Of a stretch of 64,000 nucleotides of DNA, positions 27,903-36,095 are shown in pieces. The stretch lies in the NCBI RefSeq assembly GCF_019710635.1, contig NZ_JAIFZS010000011.1, positions 62,001 to 126,000 of the forward strand, given 5' to 3'. The position numbers and the translations under genes are program-made. Under the pieces are notes generated by a model. It saw nothing but the letters and a program-made list of their open reading frames with translations. It had not been told where the DNA came from and made no database searches. The DNA comes from Mycolicibacterium xanthum (GTDB taxonomy: Bacteria > Actinomycetota > Actinomycetes > Mycobacteriales > Mycobacteriaceae). Positions within the stretch are counted from its first letter, which is position 1, and each line of letters begins with the position of its first letter.

Positions 27903-30467
27903 ATGGCTGCACATTCTCACGTCGTGGTCGTCGGGCACGGGATGGTCGGTCACCGCTTCGTCGAGGCTCTCCGCTCCCGTGACCCGGCGGGCGGGTGGCG
28001 GGTGACCGTCCTCGCCGAGGAGTCCGACGCCGCCTACGACCGCGTCGGGCTCACCGGGTACACCGAGCACTGGGACCGGAGCCGGCTCGCGCTGCCCGGC
28101 AACGACTACCCCGGCGACGCGCTGGTGCAGGTGCGCCTGGGCAGCGCGGTCACCGATGTGGACCCGGCCGGCAAGACGGTGACGACCGCGGACGGAGCCC
28201 GCGTCCACTACGACGCGCTGGTGCTGGCGACCGGGTCGTATGCCTTCGTGCCGCCGGTGCCCGGCCACGACCTGCCCAACTGTCACGTCTACCGCACCCT
28301 CGACGACCTGGACGCGATCCGGGCGGACGCGGTGCGCGCGCTCGCTGCCGGCGCCGGGACGGCGGGCGTGGTGATCGGCGGCGGGCTGCTCGGCCTGGAG
28401 GCGGCCAACGCGTTGCGGGGCTTCGGGATGACCGCGCACGTCGTCGAGATGGCCCCGCGGCTGATGGCCCAGCAGCTCGACGAGGCCGGCGGCGCGCTGC
28501 TGGCGCGGATGATCGGTGACCTGGGCATCGAGGTCCACACGGGGGTCGGCACCAGGCAGATCGACGCGGCCGGAGATGGCGGAGCCGGATCGGCGCGGGT
28601 CACCCTCGGCGACGGCACCACGATCGACGCGGGGGTGGTGATCTTCGCCGCCGGCGTGCGTCCCCGCGACCAGATCGCCCGCGATGCGGGTCTGGCGATC
28701 GCCGAGCACGGCGGCGTGCTGACCGACACCGGTTGTGCCGTGGTGGATCTGCCGGGCTCGGGCATCTACGCGATCGGCGAGGTGGCCGCCATCGAGGGCC
28801 GTTGCCACGGCCTGGTGGGGCCGGGCTACACCAGCGCGGAGGTGGTCGCCGACCGGCTGCTCGGCGGCGCGGCGGAGTTCGGCACCGCCGACATGTCCAC
28901 CAAGCTCAAGCTGCTCGGCGTCGACGTCGCCAGCTTCGGCGACGCGATGGGCCTCACCCCGGACTGCCTCGAGGTGGTCGTCAACGACGCGGTCGGCCAG
29001 ACCTACGCCAAACTGGTGCTCTCCGACGATGCCAGGACGCTGCTGGGCGGCATCCTGGTCGGTGACGCGTCGGCCTACGGCGTGCTGCGGCCAATGGTCG
29101 GCGAGACCCTGCCCGGCGATCCGCTGGCCCTGATCGCGCCCGCCGGATCGCAGGGCGGATCGACCGCCCTGGGTGTCGGAGCACTTCCGCCGGCGGCCCA
29201 GATCTGCTCCTGCAACAACGTCGCCAAGGCGGATCTCACCGAGGCGATCGCCTCGGGCTGCCACGACGTTCCCGCGCTGAAGAAGTGCACGAAGGCGGGC
29301 ACCTCCTGCGGCTCGTGTGTGCCGTTGCTCAAGCAGCTTCTCGAGGCCGAGGGCGTCGAGCAGTCCAAGGCCCTGTGCGAGCACTTCGGCCAGTCGCGTG
29401 CCGAGCTGTTCGAGATCGTCACCGCCACCGAGATCCGCACCTTCTCCGGGCTGATCGAGCGGTTCGGCACCGGGAAGGGTTGCGACATCTGCAAGCCCGT
29501 GGTCGCCTCGATCCTCGCGTCGACGAGCTCGGACCACATCCTGGACGGCGAGGCCGCGTCGCTGCAGGACTCCAACGACCACTTCCTGGCCAACATCCAG
29601 AAGAACGGCAGCTATTCGGTGGTGCCGCGGTCGCCGGGCGGTGAGATCACCCCGGAGCAGCTGATCCTGATCGGTGAGATCGCCAGGGATTTCGACCTGT
29701 ACACCAAGATCACCGGTGGGCAGCGCATCGACATGTTCGGTGCGCGCGTCGATCAGCTGCCCGAGATCTGGCGCCGGCTGGTCGAGGGCGGCATGGAGTC
29801 CGGCCACGCGTACGGCAAGGCGCTGCGCACGGTCAAGAGCTGCGTGGGAAGCACCTGGTGCCGGTACGGGCAGCAGGATTCCGTGGACATGGCCGTCACG
29901 ATCGAGAAGCGCTACCGGGGTCTGCGTGCCCCGCACAAGATCAAGATGGCGGTCTCGGGCTGCGCGCGCGAATGCGCCGAGGCGCAGAGCAAGGACGTCG
30001 GCGTGATCGCCACCGAGAACGGGTGGAATCTCTACGTCTGCGGCAACGGCGGGATGACCCCTCGGCATGCCCAGCTGCTGGCCGGCGACCTCGATGACGA
30101 GACGCTGATCCGATATATCGACCGGTTCCTGATGTTCTACATCCGCACCGCCGACCGGCTGCAGCGCACAGCGCCGTGGCTGGAGGCCATGGAATTACCG
30201 GACAAGACCGGCCTGGAGCACGTCCGCGACGTCGTCTGCGACGACTCGCTGGGACTGGCCGAGGAGTTCGAGGCGGCGATGGCGCGGCACGTCGCCGGCT
30301 ACGCATGCGAGTGGAAGGGCGTCCTCGAGGACCCGGACAAACTCTCGCGGTTCGTGTCGTTCGTCAACGCCCCGGAGATTCCCGATCCCACGGTGACGTT
30401 CACCGAACGTGGCGGGCGGCGGGTGCCAACCGATATCGGGGTTCCGAGGGTGGGAGGGCAATCATGA
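27903..30467 (+). CDS. nirB: Assimilatory nitrite reductase [NAD(P)H] large subunit
   Basis: 854 residues, ATG at 27903. Domains in order: an FAD/NAD-binding pyridine-nucleotide oxidoreductase part (HVVVVGHGMVGHRFVEAL at the start, GVVIGGGLLGLEAANALRG near residue 155); a BFD-like 2Fe-2S part with CSCNNVAKADL near residue 435 and a second Cys-rich segment (CDICKP) near residue 528; and a C-terminal sulfite/nitrite reductase part whose CVGSTWCRYG and SGCARECAEAQSKD (about residues 646-690) bind siroheme and the 4Fe-4S cluster. It reduces nitrite to ammonium in the cytoplasm. It overlaps nirD by ATGA. Length equals M. tuberculosis NirB within a residue or so. Confidence 0.96.
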   Translation: MAAHSHVVVVGHGMVGHRFVEALRSRDPAGGWRVTVLAEESDAAYDRVGLTGYTEHWDRSRLALPGNDYPGDALVQVRLGSAVTDVDPAGKTVTTADGARVHYDALVLATGSYAFVPPVPGHDLPNCHVYRTLDDLDAIRADAVRALAAGAGTAGVVIGGGLLGLEAANALRGFGMTAHVVEMAPRLMAQQLDEAGGALLARMIGDLGIEVHTGVGTRQIDAAGDGGAGSARVTLGDGTTIDAGVVIFAAGVRPRDQIARDAGLAIAEHGGVLTDTGCAVVDLPGSGIYAIGEVAAIEGRCHGLVGPGYTSAEVVADRLLGGAAEFGTADMSTKLKLLGVDVASFGDAMGLTPDCLEVVVNDAVGQTYAKLVLSDDARTLLGGILVGDASAYGVLRPMVGETLPGDPLALIAPAGSQGGSTALGVGALPPAAQICSCNNVAKADLTEAIASGCHDVPALKKCTKAGTSCGSCVPLLKQLLEAEGVEQSKALCEHFGQSRAELFEIVTATEIRTFSGLIERFGTGKGCDICKPVVASILASTSSDHILDGEAASLQDSNDHFLANIQKNGSYSVVPRSPGGEITPEQLILIGEIARDFDLYTKITGGQRIDMFGARVDQLPEIWRRLVEGGMESGHAYGKALRTVKSCVGSTWCRYGQQDSVDMAVTIEKRYRGLRAPHKIKMAVSGCARECAEAQSKDVGVIATENGWNLYVCGNGGMTPRHAQLLAGDLDDETLIRYIDRFLMFYIRTADRLQRTAPWLEAMELPDKTGLEHVRDVVCDDSLGLAEEFEAAMARHVAGYACEWKGVLEDPDKLSRFVSFVNAPEIPDPTVTFTERGGRRVPTDIGVPRVGGQS

Positions 30468-30811
30468 CGCTGCTCGACGACGTCACCGTCTGGACGGCGG
30501 CGTGTCGCTATGACCGGCTACTGCCGAACCGGGGGGTCGGCGTGCTGCTGCCCGACGGTGGCCAGGCCGCCCTGTTCCGCCTCGACGACGGTTCGCTGTA
30601 TGCGGTCGGCAACATCGACCCGTTCTCGGGTGCCGCGGTGATGTCACGCGGCATCGTCGGCGACCGGGCCGGCCGCCCGACCGTGCAGTCACCGATCAAG
30701 AAGCAGGCCTTCGCCCTCGACGACGGTGTGTGCCTGGACGATCCGCAGTACTCGTTGCCGGTGTACGCGACCCGGATCACCGCCGAGGGTGACGTCCAGG
30801 TCGGCTGTTGA
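30464..30811 (+). CDS. nirD: Nitrite reductase small subunit
   Basis: 115 residues. The ATG at 30464 overlaps the nirB stop (ATGA), so translation is coupled. It is a Rieske-like fold protein (FRLDDGSLYAVGNIDPFSGA, then SPIKKQAFALDDGVCLDDP), but the Cys-His ligands of a true Rieske cluster are absent, as is normal for NirD. It partners NirB in nitrite reduction. A strong hairpin follows 18 bp after the stop. It fits Rv0253 in place. Confidence 0.93.
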   Translation: MTLLDDVTVWTAACRYDRLLPNRGVGVLLPDGGQAALFRLDDGSLYAVGNIDPFSGAAVMSRGIVGDRAGRPTVQSPIKKQAFALDDGVCLDDPQYSLPVYATRITAEGDVQVGC

Positions 30812-30828
30812 CCGACCGGCACGCGAAC

Positions 30829-30875
30829 GTGCATTCCCCGTAGCCCGTCAGCGCCGTCGGCTACGGGGAATGCAC
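30829..30875. terminator. Terminator hairpin between nirD and the convergent tetR gene
   Basis: A perfect 17-bp stem, GTGCATTCCCCGTAGCC (30829-30845) with 30859-30875, around a 13-nt loop. It sits between two converging genes (nirD and tetR) and is likely bidirectional. There is no T tract. Confidence 0.8.
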
Positions 30876-30889
30876 ATGCGCGACAGCGG

Positions 30890-31501
30890 TCATCGTGCGA
30901 GTCCCCTGGCGATCAGGGCGGTGGACTGGTCGATCCACGCATCATCGACGGTCCGCTCATTCGCCAACGCCATCAACACGGTGCCGCCGATCATGTCGAC
31001 CAATACCCGTGCGTCGATGCCTTCCTGCGCGCGTCCCTCAGCGGCGGCCTCGTCGAGGAAGTGCTGCAACAGCAGGTATGTGCTGTCCTGCTGCCGCCCG
31101 AGCAGTCGCGCGGATAGCCCAGGCTCAGAGGGTAATTCGGCCATCAGCCCCGACCACGCCGAGTGCACTGCCGGTGCACTGAACAGCGCGACGGACGCCT
31201 GGATCAGTGTACGGACCGCGGACTCGACATCGCCTGTCAGCGGCAACTCCGTGCTGGGTGGCGTCGGAAATGCCGCCTCATACACGAGTTCGATCTTGGT
31301 CGGCCATCGCCGATATACCGCCGGTGGCGTCGATCCCGCCCGCGCCGCAACGAGCGGAATCGTCAGGCGGCCGTAGCCGATTTCCTCGAGCAACTCGACG
31401 GTCGCGCGCAGGACCGCGTCGTCGATCCGCCTGTCGCGCGGACGGCCCCGGGACCGCGCCCTGCCGTGTCGGTGCTGCTCGGATCCGCTGATTGACTGCA
31501 T
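30890..31501 (-). CDS. TetR-family regulator of the adjacent sulfotransferase unit
   Basis: 203 residues from ATG 31499-31501. An unusually basic leader (QHRHGRARSRGRPRDRRID) precedes the TetR domain: VLRATVELLEEIGYGRLTIP, then the helix-turn-helix VAARAGSTPPAVYRRWPTK near residues 50-68. The C-terminal helical domain resembles the group with LDEAAAEGRAQEGIDARVLV. It is divergent from the sulfotransferase gene, and a palindrome (31502-31521) abuts its start codon, so autorepression and control of the divergent operon are likely. Ligand unknown. Confidence 0.88.
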   Translation of the reverse strand: MQSISGSEQHRHGRARSRGRPRDRRIDDAVLRATVELLEEIGYGRLTIPLVAARAGSTPPAVYRRWPTKIELVYEAAFPTPPSTELPLTGDVESAVRTLIQASVALFSAPAVHSAWSGLMAELPSEPGLSARLLGRQQDSTYLLLQHFLDEAAAEGRAQEGIDARVLVDMIGGTVLMALANERTVDDAWIDQSTALIARGLAR

Positions 31502-31521
31502 TACGTTCAGATCGTAACGTA
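31502..31521. promoter_or_regulatory. Palindromic operator between tetR and the sulfotransferase gene
   Basis: TACGTT-N8-AACGTA is a perfect palindrome directly abutting the tetR start codon, in the divergent spacer. The position is typical of a TetR operator that overlaps the promoters on both sides. Confidence 0.65.
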
Positions 31522-31605
31522 TATCAGACCACAACGGCACCGATCCACGCTGAACGCACCGAATCCAGTGCCGATGTCGGGCAACGATGCCCACACGTTG
31601 AAGAA

Positions 31606-32883
31606 GTGATCGCCACGGCCATCGAAGCACCCCCGAGACCACTGCCGATCCGCGCGCTGAACCTGGGCTATCGCGCTGCGCGCCGTGTGGGTGCCCATCC
31701 GATGCCGTTACGAAAGTACGCGCTGATGGACCGAGCCAGCCGAGAGGCCGGCGGTCTGACGGACTTCGGCGATCCACGGTTCGAAGAGGGTCTCGGCCGA
31801 CTCATCGAATCCCTGGAAAGCGAGGACCGTCTCAACGGTATCGGCCGGGTCATCGCGTCCTCGCACATCACCAATCTGCTCCGCCGGCGACTGCTCTTCA
31901 CCGAGCACCTTCGACTGCATCCGGAGATCCGCGACGAGGTGATCGAGAAGCCGGTGTTCCTCATCGGCGCCCCGCGCACCGGCACCACCATCACGCACCA
32001 CCTGCTCAGCCAAGACGACCGTTTCCGTTACCCGCTCACCTGGGAATGCGATGAACTGCATCCACCGCTGGATCCTGCGACGATGCAGACAGATCCGCGG
32101 ATTGAGCGCAGCCAGAAGCTGATCGACCGGAGCCTTTCGCTGGCCCCCGATCTGGATGCCGCACATCCGATCGGAGCCTGGGAGGCGCAGGAATGTGCAC
32201 TGCTGCACGCCTACGCCTTTCACAGCGAGACCTTCCACGTGATGTTCAACTGCCAGGGATATGACCGGTGGCTGACCGAACAGGACCGCACCTGGGTGTA
32301 CCAGGAGCAACGACTTTTGCTGCAGTACATGCAGAGCGGCGGCCTGCGTCCGCGCGAGAGCTGGCTGCTGAAGACACCGCCGCACATGAACAACATCGAC
32401 AAGATCCTCGCCGTCTTTCCCGACGCTCGGATGGTGACCACGTATCGGGAGCCGACCGAGGTCGTCGCGTCCAGCTGCAAGCTCAGCGGAACGGTTTTCG
32501 CGATGGTGGAGGACGACATCGACTGGCACGACCACGGCCGGTACATGCGCTGGCGCACCAGCGCCATGTTGCGGCGCAACGTCGAGCTGCGTCAGCAGTT
32601 CGCAGACCGGGCGGACCAATTCATCGACTTTCCGATGACTCGGATGGTGCGCGAACCGTTGGAGTGCGTTGCCGAGATATATGCGCACTTCGGGATCGAG
32701 CTGACCGCGCGAACCCGGCGGAAGATGACCGAATTCATGGGGAGGCGCGGTTTGTCGTCGCGCAAACCCAATGTCTACAACGCAGCCGACTACGGACTCG
32801 ACGTCGACGAGATATGGCCTGACTACCAGTACTACCGGGACTTCTACGGAATCGAGGACACCCGTGACCGATCACCTCGCTGA
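31606..32883 (+). CDS. Sulfotransferase family protein (PAPS-dependent type)
   Basis: 425 residues from GTG 31606; the frame is open further upstream, so the start is uncertain. The 5'-phosphosulfate-binding loop is clear at about residues 118-128 (VFLIGAPRTGTT), and a second conserved block, SWLLKTPPHMNNIDKILAVF then MVTTYREP near residues 250-285, corresponds to the 3'-phosphate-binding region. It belongs to the large actinobacterial sulfotransferase group; many members have unknown acceptors. It overlaps the next gene by 20 bp, indicating an operon. Lower GC and a private TetR regulator suggest a module acquired or inserted after the nir genes. Confidence 0.8.
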   Translation: MIATAIEAPPRPLPIRALNLGYRAARRVGAHPMPLRKYALMDRASREAGGLTDFGDPRFEEGLGRLIESLESEDRLNGIGRVIASSHITNLLRRRLLFTEHLRLHPEIRDEVIEKPVFLIGAPRTGTTITHHLLSQDDRFRYPLTWECDELHPPLDPATMQTDPRIERSQKLIDRSLSLAPDLDAAHPIGAWEAQECALLHAYAFHSETFHVMFNCQGYDRWLTEQDRTWVYQEQRLLLQYMQSGGLRPRESWLLKTPPHMNNIDKILAVFPDARMVTTYREPTEVVASSCKLSGTVFAMVEDDIDWHDHGRYMRWRTSAMLRRNVELRQQFADRADQFIDFPMTRMVREPLECVAEIYAHFGIELTARTRRKMTEFMGRRGLSSRKPNVYNAADYGLDVDEIWPDYQYYRDFYGIEDTRDRSPR

Positions 32884-34024
32884 CGAGATCCGTTCGGCCT
32901 GGGCGCGATTCCGGGAGCTGAATGATCAGCTGCTCGAACTCGCCCTCGCCCAAGGGGCCGGCGACGAGGGCGCGACGGCGGGGCTGCTGCGCAGGATGAT
33001 CGGGCATATCCAGTACATGGGCCTGCAATTGCACAGCGACCCTGCGCGGCCGACGTTGATCAACGCTCAGTATTCGCCATGGAACTGGGGCCACTCCAAT
33101 CCCGACACGCTCTACCTGTCGGCCCGCATCGACGACGAACACGAGTACCGGGTCTACGGCAGCGTCGGTTCGGTCGCGCAAACCACCTTCGGTGTGTACG
33201 CAGGCAAGGACGACCAGGCCGAGTCGGTGAAGGTGCTCTCGGATGAGTTGACGCTCGGAGACGACGGCTCATTCGAGATCTACTTCGGCCGGGAAAGGAG
33301 GGGTGACACCAACTGGTACCCGCTTCCGCCCGGGGCCGATTCATTCTGCTGCTACCAGACGTTCGGTGACTGGGACGCTCAGAGTAAGGGCAGGATCGGC
33401 ATCGAGGCTGTCGATCCTGACCCCCCGGCTGATGTCATGTCGCTCGAGCAGTCGATCACTGCCTTCGACGCGCACCTCGCTGCCTCGCGTGACCTGTTCA
33501 CCATGTGGATCAAGGACATTCCCGAGCGAGTGTTCGGCGCATTGCCGAAAAACTTTGTGATCCCACCGATGCAGCCGCCATCCGCCATGGCCGGAGCGTG
33601 GTTCGTACCGATCGCCTGGGAACTGGCCGACGACGAGGCCGCCGTCATCCAGTACGACGTTCCACCCGGCGCTCCCTACGTCGGCATCTGTCTGACCAAT
33701 GTCTGGAGCGAGATGATCGACATCGCGACGCGTCAGACCAGCCTCAATCTCGCGCAATCCCAGGTCGATGACGGCCGTGTGCGAATCTTGCTCGCGACGA
33801 GGGATTTTGGTGTGCGTAACTGGCTCGATGCGAGGGGCTACCGAAGGGGAGTCGTCACATGGCGGGCGAGTACACCCGGGCAACCGTCAACGCCCACGTT
33901 CACAGTCATCCACACCAGCGAGATCGGCGACTACTTCGACGCCGCTCACCGTGTGACCGAAGACGAGCGGGCCGAGGCTATTCGGGCGCGTCAACGTCAC
34001 TTCGCGGCCCGCGACACCCCCTGA
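32864..34024 (+). CDS. DUF1214-like protein of unknown function
   Basis: 386 residues from GTG 32864, which lies inside the end of the sulfotransferase gene (20-bp overlap). An N-terminal helical part (IRSAWARFRELNDQLLELAL) is followed by a beta-rich region with NPDTLYLSARIDDEHEYRVY and SVAQTTFGVYAG, and a later GAPYVGICLTNVW. The second half resembles DUF1214/DUF1254-type proteins. No signal peptide is seen. It is an operon partner of the sulfotransferase and may act on the same substrate; the chemistry is unknown. Confidence 0.65.
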   Translation: MTDHLADEIRSAWARFRELNDQLLELALAQGAGDEGATAGLLRRMIGHIQYMGLQLHSDPARPTLINAQYSPWNWGHSNPDTLYLSARIDDEHEYRVYGSVGSVAQTTFGVYAGKDDQAESVKVLSDELTLGDDGSFEIYFGRERRGDTNWYPLPPGADSFCCYQTFGDWDAQSKGRIGIEAVDPDPPADVMSLEQSITAFDAHLAASRDLFTMWIKDIPERVFGALPKNFVIPPMQPPSAMAGAWFVPIAWELADDEAAVIQYDVPPGAPYVGICLTNVWSEMIDIATRQTSLNLAQSQVDDGRVRILLATRDFGVRNWLDARGYRRGVVTWRASTPGQPSTPTFTVIHTSEIGDYFDAAHRVTEDERAEAIRARQRHFAARDTP

Positions 34025-34055
34025 TGGTTCCTCCGGGTTCGGCCGTTGCGTACGG

Positions 34056-34874
34056 CTAGATCAGCGGCAGGCCGTTGCGGCGCCGCCTGCGCAGGTCGGC
34101 GAGGGCCAGCTCGGGGATCGGCCGGCGCAGCCGCGGCGGCAGCCGCAGGATGCGGCGGCCGATGCCGGCCATCCGTGCCTCGAACTCGCGCTGATCCTCG
34201 GCGGTCCATTGCAGGCCCATCATCGACCGCACCGGTTCGTGCAGAAATCCGGTGGTGTAAAAGCGATGCCGGTCCAGCCCGATGCGGCCGGCAACACCCC
34301 ATTGCTCGCGGCCGAGCAGGCGTTCGAGGTGGTTGCGTACCGGCGGGTCGATGTGCAGCGCGGAAAGCCCCTGCTGCCAGTACTCCTCGAACGCGGCCCG
34401 GTCGGCGGGCCACTGCTCGTCGCGCACCTGCAGCGTGGTACCCAGCGTTGCGCACTGACGATAGATGTCGTCGGGCAGCCATGACCCGGGCCGGCCGGTA
34501 CACAGCCCCCAGCTGTCCTCGTAGAGCCGGTACAGACAGGCCGCCACCCACCGCTGAGCGGTGCCGTCGAAGGCGTTGTAGGACACCGGGCTCGACTCGG
34601 TGGACCGGACGTGGCGGTGCGATCCGCCGACGGCTGCGCGATAGGCGTTCTTCTCGTCGTCGGTGCCCAGCATCGCCACTGCGAGGTAGGTCGCCGTGGT
34701 GCGGGCACGGTGCAACGGATGCTTCATCACGTTGCCACTGTCAACCCTGCTCTCCAGCACGCCGTATCCGACCGGGGGCAGCGCCAGCTGCATGATCACG
34801 CTGGCGGTGGCGCCGCGCCGGTTCGGCATCATCAGCAGTTCGGCGGCGCAGGCGGGTGATCGCGGGGCGGTCAT
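34056..34874 (-). CDS. Oxygenase MpaB-family protein (DUF2236)
   Basis: 272 residues from ATG 34872-34874 (MTAPRSPACAAELL); the frame is open to 35039, but that part covers the operator region. Family features are a His-rich stretch MKHPLHRARTTATYLAVAML and GGSHRHVRS near residues 50-90, where the DUF2236/latex-clearing and MpaB-like oxygenases place their heme ligands, then a long helical domain with W and R rich segments. Members oxidise hydrophobic substrates. Two CTGTAGTC-N4-GACTACAG-type sites lie upstream, so it is probably controlled by a TetR repressor encoded elsewhere. Confidence 0.75.
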   Translation of the reverse strand: MTAPRSPACAAELLMMPNRRGATASVIMQLALPPVGYGVLESRVDSGNVMKHPLHRARTTATYLAVAMLGTDDEKNAYRAAVGGSHRHVRSTESSPVSYNAFDGTAQRWVAACLYRLYEDSWGLCTGRPGSWLPDDIYRQCATLGTTLQVRDEQWPADRAAFEEYWQQGLSALHIDPPVRNHLERLLGREQWGVAGRIGLDRHRFYTTGFLHEPVRSMMGLQWTAEDQREFEARMAGIGRRILRLPPRLRRPIPELALADLRRRRRNGLPLI

Positions 34875-34914
34875 GCCGTCTGTCCGAGATCCGGTGGGCA
34901 CGGCCGTTCCCCTC

Positions 34915-34966
34915 CTGTAGTCGTTTGACTGCAACCTCGGAAATGACTGTAGTCGAGTGACTACAG
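34915..34966. promoter_or_regulatory. Two tandem palindromic operators upstream of the DUF2236 gene
   Basis: 34947-34966 is CTGTAGTC-GAGT-GACTACAG, a perfect 8-bp-arm palindrome. 34915-34934 (CTGTAGTC-GTTT-GACTGCAA) is a degenerate copy with the same 4-bp spacer. The sites are 32 bp apart, about three helical turns, in the divergent space between the DUF2236 gene and fdxA. The nearest regulator genes are not adjacent. Confidence 0.75.
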
Positions 34967-34996
34967 TGTGTGCAAGCGCACCCGAACCGTTACCCA

Positions 34997-35016
34997 AGAG
35001 GGGACTTTCGGCCCAC
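34997..35016 (+). promoter_or_regulatory. Probable DosR box upstream of fdxA
   Basis: GGGACTTTCGGCCC at 35001-35014 closely resembles the DosR (hypoxia/NO response) motif, whose ideal form is GGGACTNNAGTCCC. It is about 40 bp upstream of fdxA, and fdxA is a known DosR-regulon gene in M. tuberculosis (Rv2007c). Confidence 0.55.
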
Positions 35017-35051
35017 GACGTCGCCTTGGGTCCCCCCATACCGTCGTAACC

Positions 35052-35405
35052 ATGACCTACGTGATTGGCAGCGCATGCGTGGACATCGTGGACAAGTCGT
35101 GCATGCAGGAGTGCCCCGCCGACTGCATCTACGAGGGCGAACGGGCGATGTACATCAACCCCAACGAGTGCGTGGACTGTGGCGCGTGCCGCCTCGCGTG
35201 CCGGGTCGAGGCCATCTATTACGAGGCCGACCTGCCCGATGAGGAAGCCGGGTTCCTCGAGGACAACGCAGCGTTCTTCACCATGGTGCTGCCGGGGCGC
35301 GATGCTCCGCTCGGCGATCCCGGTGGCGCGCTGAAGCTGGGCCGGGTGGGTGCCGACACCCCGCTGGTGGCGGCGCTGCCGCCGTCAACGACCCCGCATC
35401 CCTGA
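35052..35405 (+). CDS. fdxA: Ferredoxin FdxA (7Fe type)
   Basis: 117 residues, ATG at 35052. Cluster ligands are in VDIVDKSCMQECPADCIYEG (first motif) and NECVDCGACRLACRVEAIYY (second). The Arg after the last Cys, where most ferredoxins have Pro, and the C-terminal DNAAFFTMVLPGRDAPLGDP resemble M. tuberculosis FdxA more than FdxC. It carries low-potential electrons under hypoxia. A DosR-like box lies upstream. Its 3' end overlaps the convergent chelatase gene by 21 bp. In M. tuberculosis fdxA is elsewhere in the genome, so the location is new. Confidence 0.9.
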   Translation: MTYVIGSACVDIVDKSCMQECPADCIYEGERAMYINPNECVDCGACRLACRVEAIYYEADLPDEEAGFLEDNAAFFTMVLPGRDAPLGDPGGALKLGRVGADTPLVAALPPSTTPHP

Positions 35406-36095
35406 CCGCGCGGCCGGCGCGCCGGCCATCGCGTGGGCGCGCCGGAATCTGCCGGCGATCAGCCGGGCCACTCCCGGATGGGTGCCCAGCGGATCGGTGA
35501 CCAGGTCGGCCCCGCTGTCCCGCAGCCGATCCTGGAACAGGCCCTCCGACAACAGGTATGACGCCACGACGACTCGCCGCCCCCGGCGCCTGGCGGCGGC
35601 GACCGCATCGGCCACCGTGGGCGCACCCGTGGCGGCGAACGCCAACTCGACACGCGCCCCGACCATCGCCGAGAGCCAGGTGGCCGTCGTGTGCAGGTCA
35701 CGCATCGCGGCCGGATCCGACGTGCCCGCGGCGGCGAGGATCACCGAATCTGCCGGCCGCCAGCCGGATTCGAGCAGCCGATCGATCATGACCCGGATCA
35801 GCTGCGGATCGGGGCCCAGCGCGCGGGTCACCGTGACATCGTGATGGCCGCTGGCCGTCACGTGTGCGGGGATGTCCCGGCTGACGTGATAGCCGCGGGC
35901 CAGGAAGGCCGGCACCAGCACCGTCGGCCGGTCCGGTAGTTCGCACAGCAATTCGCTCGGGGTGGGCCCGAGCACGTCGACGAATGTCACGTGCACCGGC
36001 GCGTCGAGTGCCGCCGAGACGCGATCGGCGAGGTCGCCGATGAGCGCCACCCCGCGCTGCTTTCGGGTGCCGTGCGCGACCAGCAGGAAGGTCAT
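35385..36095 (-). CDS. CbiX/SirB-type sirohydrochlorin chelatase (Rv0259c-like)
   Basis: 236 residues. The ATG (36093-36095) overlaps the upstream hemD-like stop as ATGA. Two CbiX half-domains: the first has LLVAHGTRKQRGVALIGDLA with the metal-binding His8, and the second begins near residue 118 with DSVILAAAGTSDPAAMRDLH. It inserts a metal into sirohydrochlorin: Fe for siroheme, Co for cobalamin. With uroporphyrinogen-III synthase as operon partner and NirB encoded 5 kb upstream, siroheme supply is the likely role, although cob genes are also in the window. It matches Rv0259c. Confidence 0.88.
   Translation of the reverse strand: MTFLLVAHGTRKQRGVALIGDLADRVSAALDAPVHVTFVDVLGPTPSELLCELPDRPTVLVPAFLARGYHVSRDIPAHVTASGHHDVTVTRALGPDPQLIRVMIDRLLESGWRPADSVILAAAGTSDPAAMRDLHTTATWLSAMVGARVELAFAATGAPTVADAVAAARRRGRRVVVASYLLSEGLFQDRLRDSGADLVTDPLGTHPGVARLIAGRFRRAHAMAGAPAARSGMRGR

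Noticed and set aside
27264..30068. A 934-codon open frame on the minus strand through nirB
   Set aside because: Only its end (from 27704) is the Hsp20 gene; the rest is the GC-driven antisense shadow of nirB.
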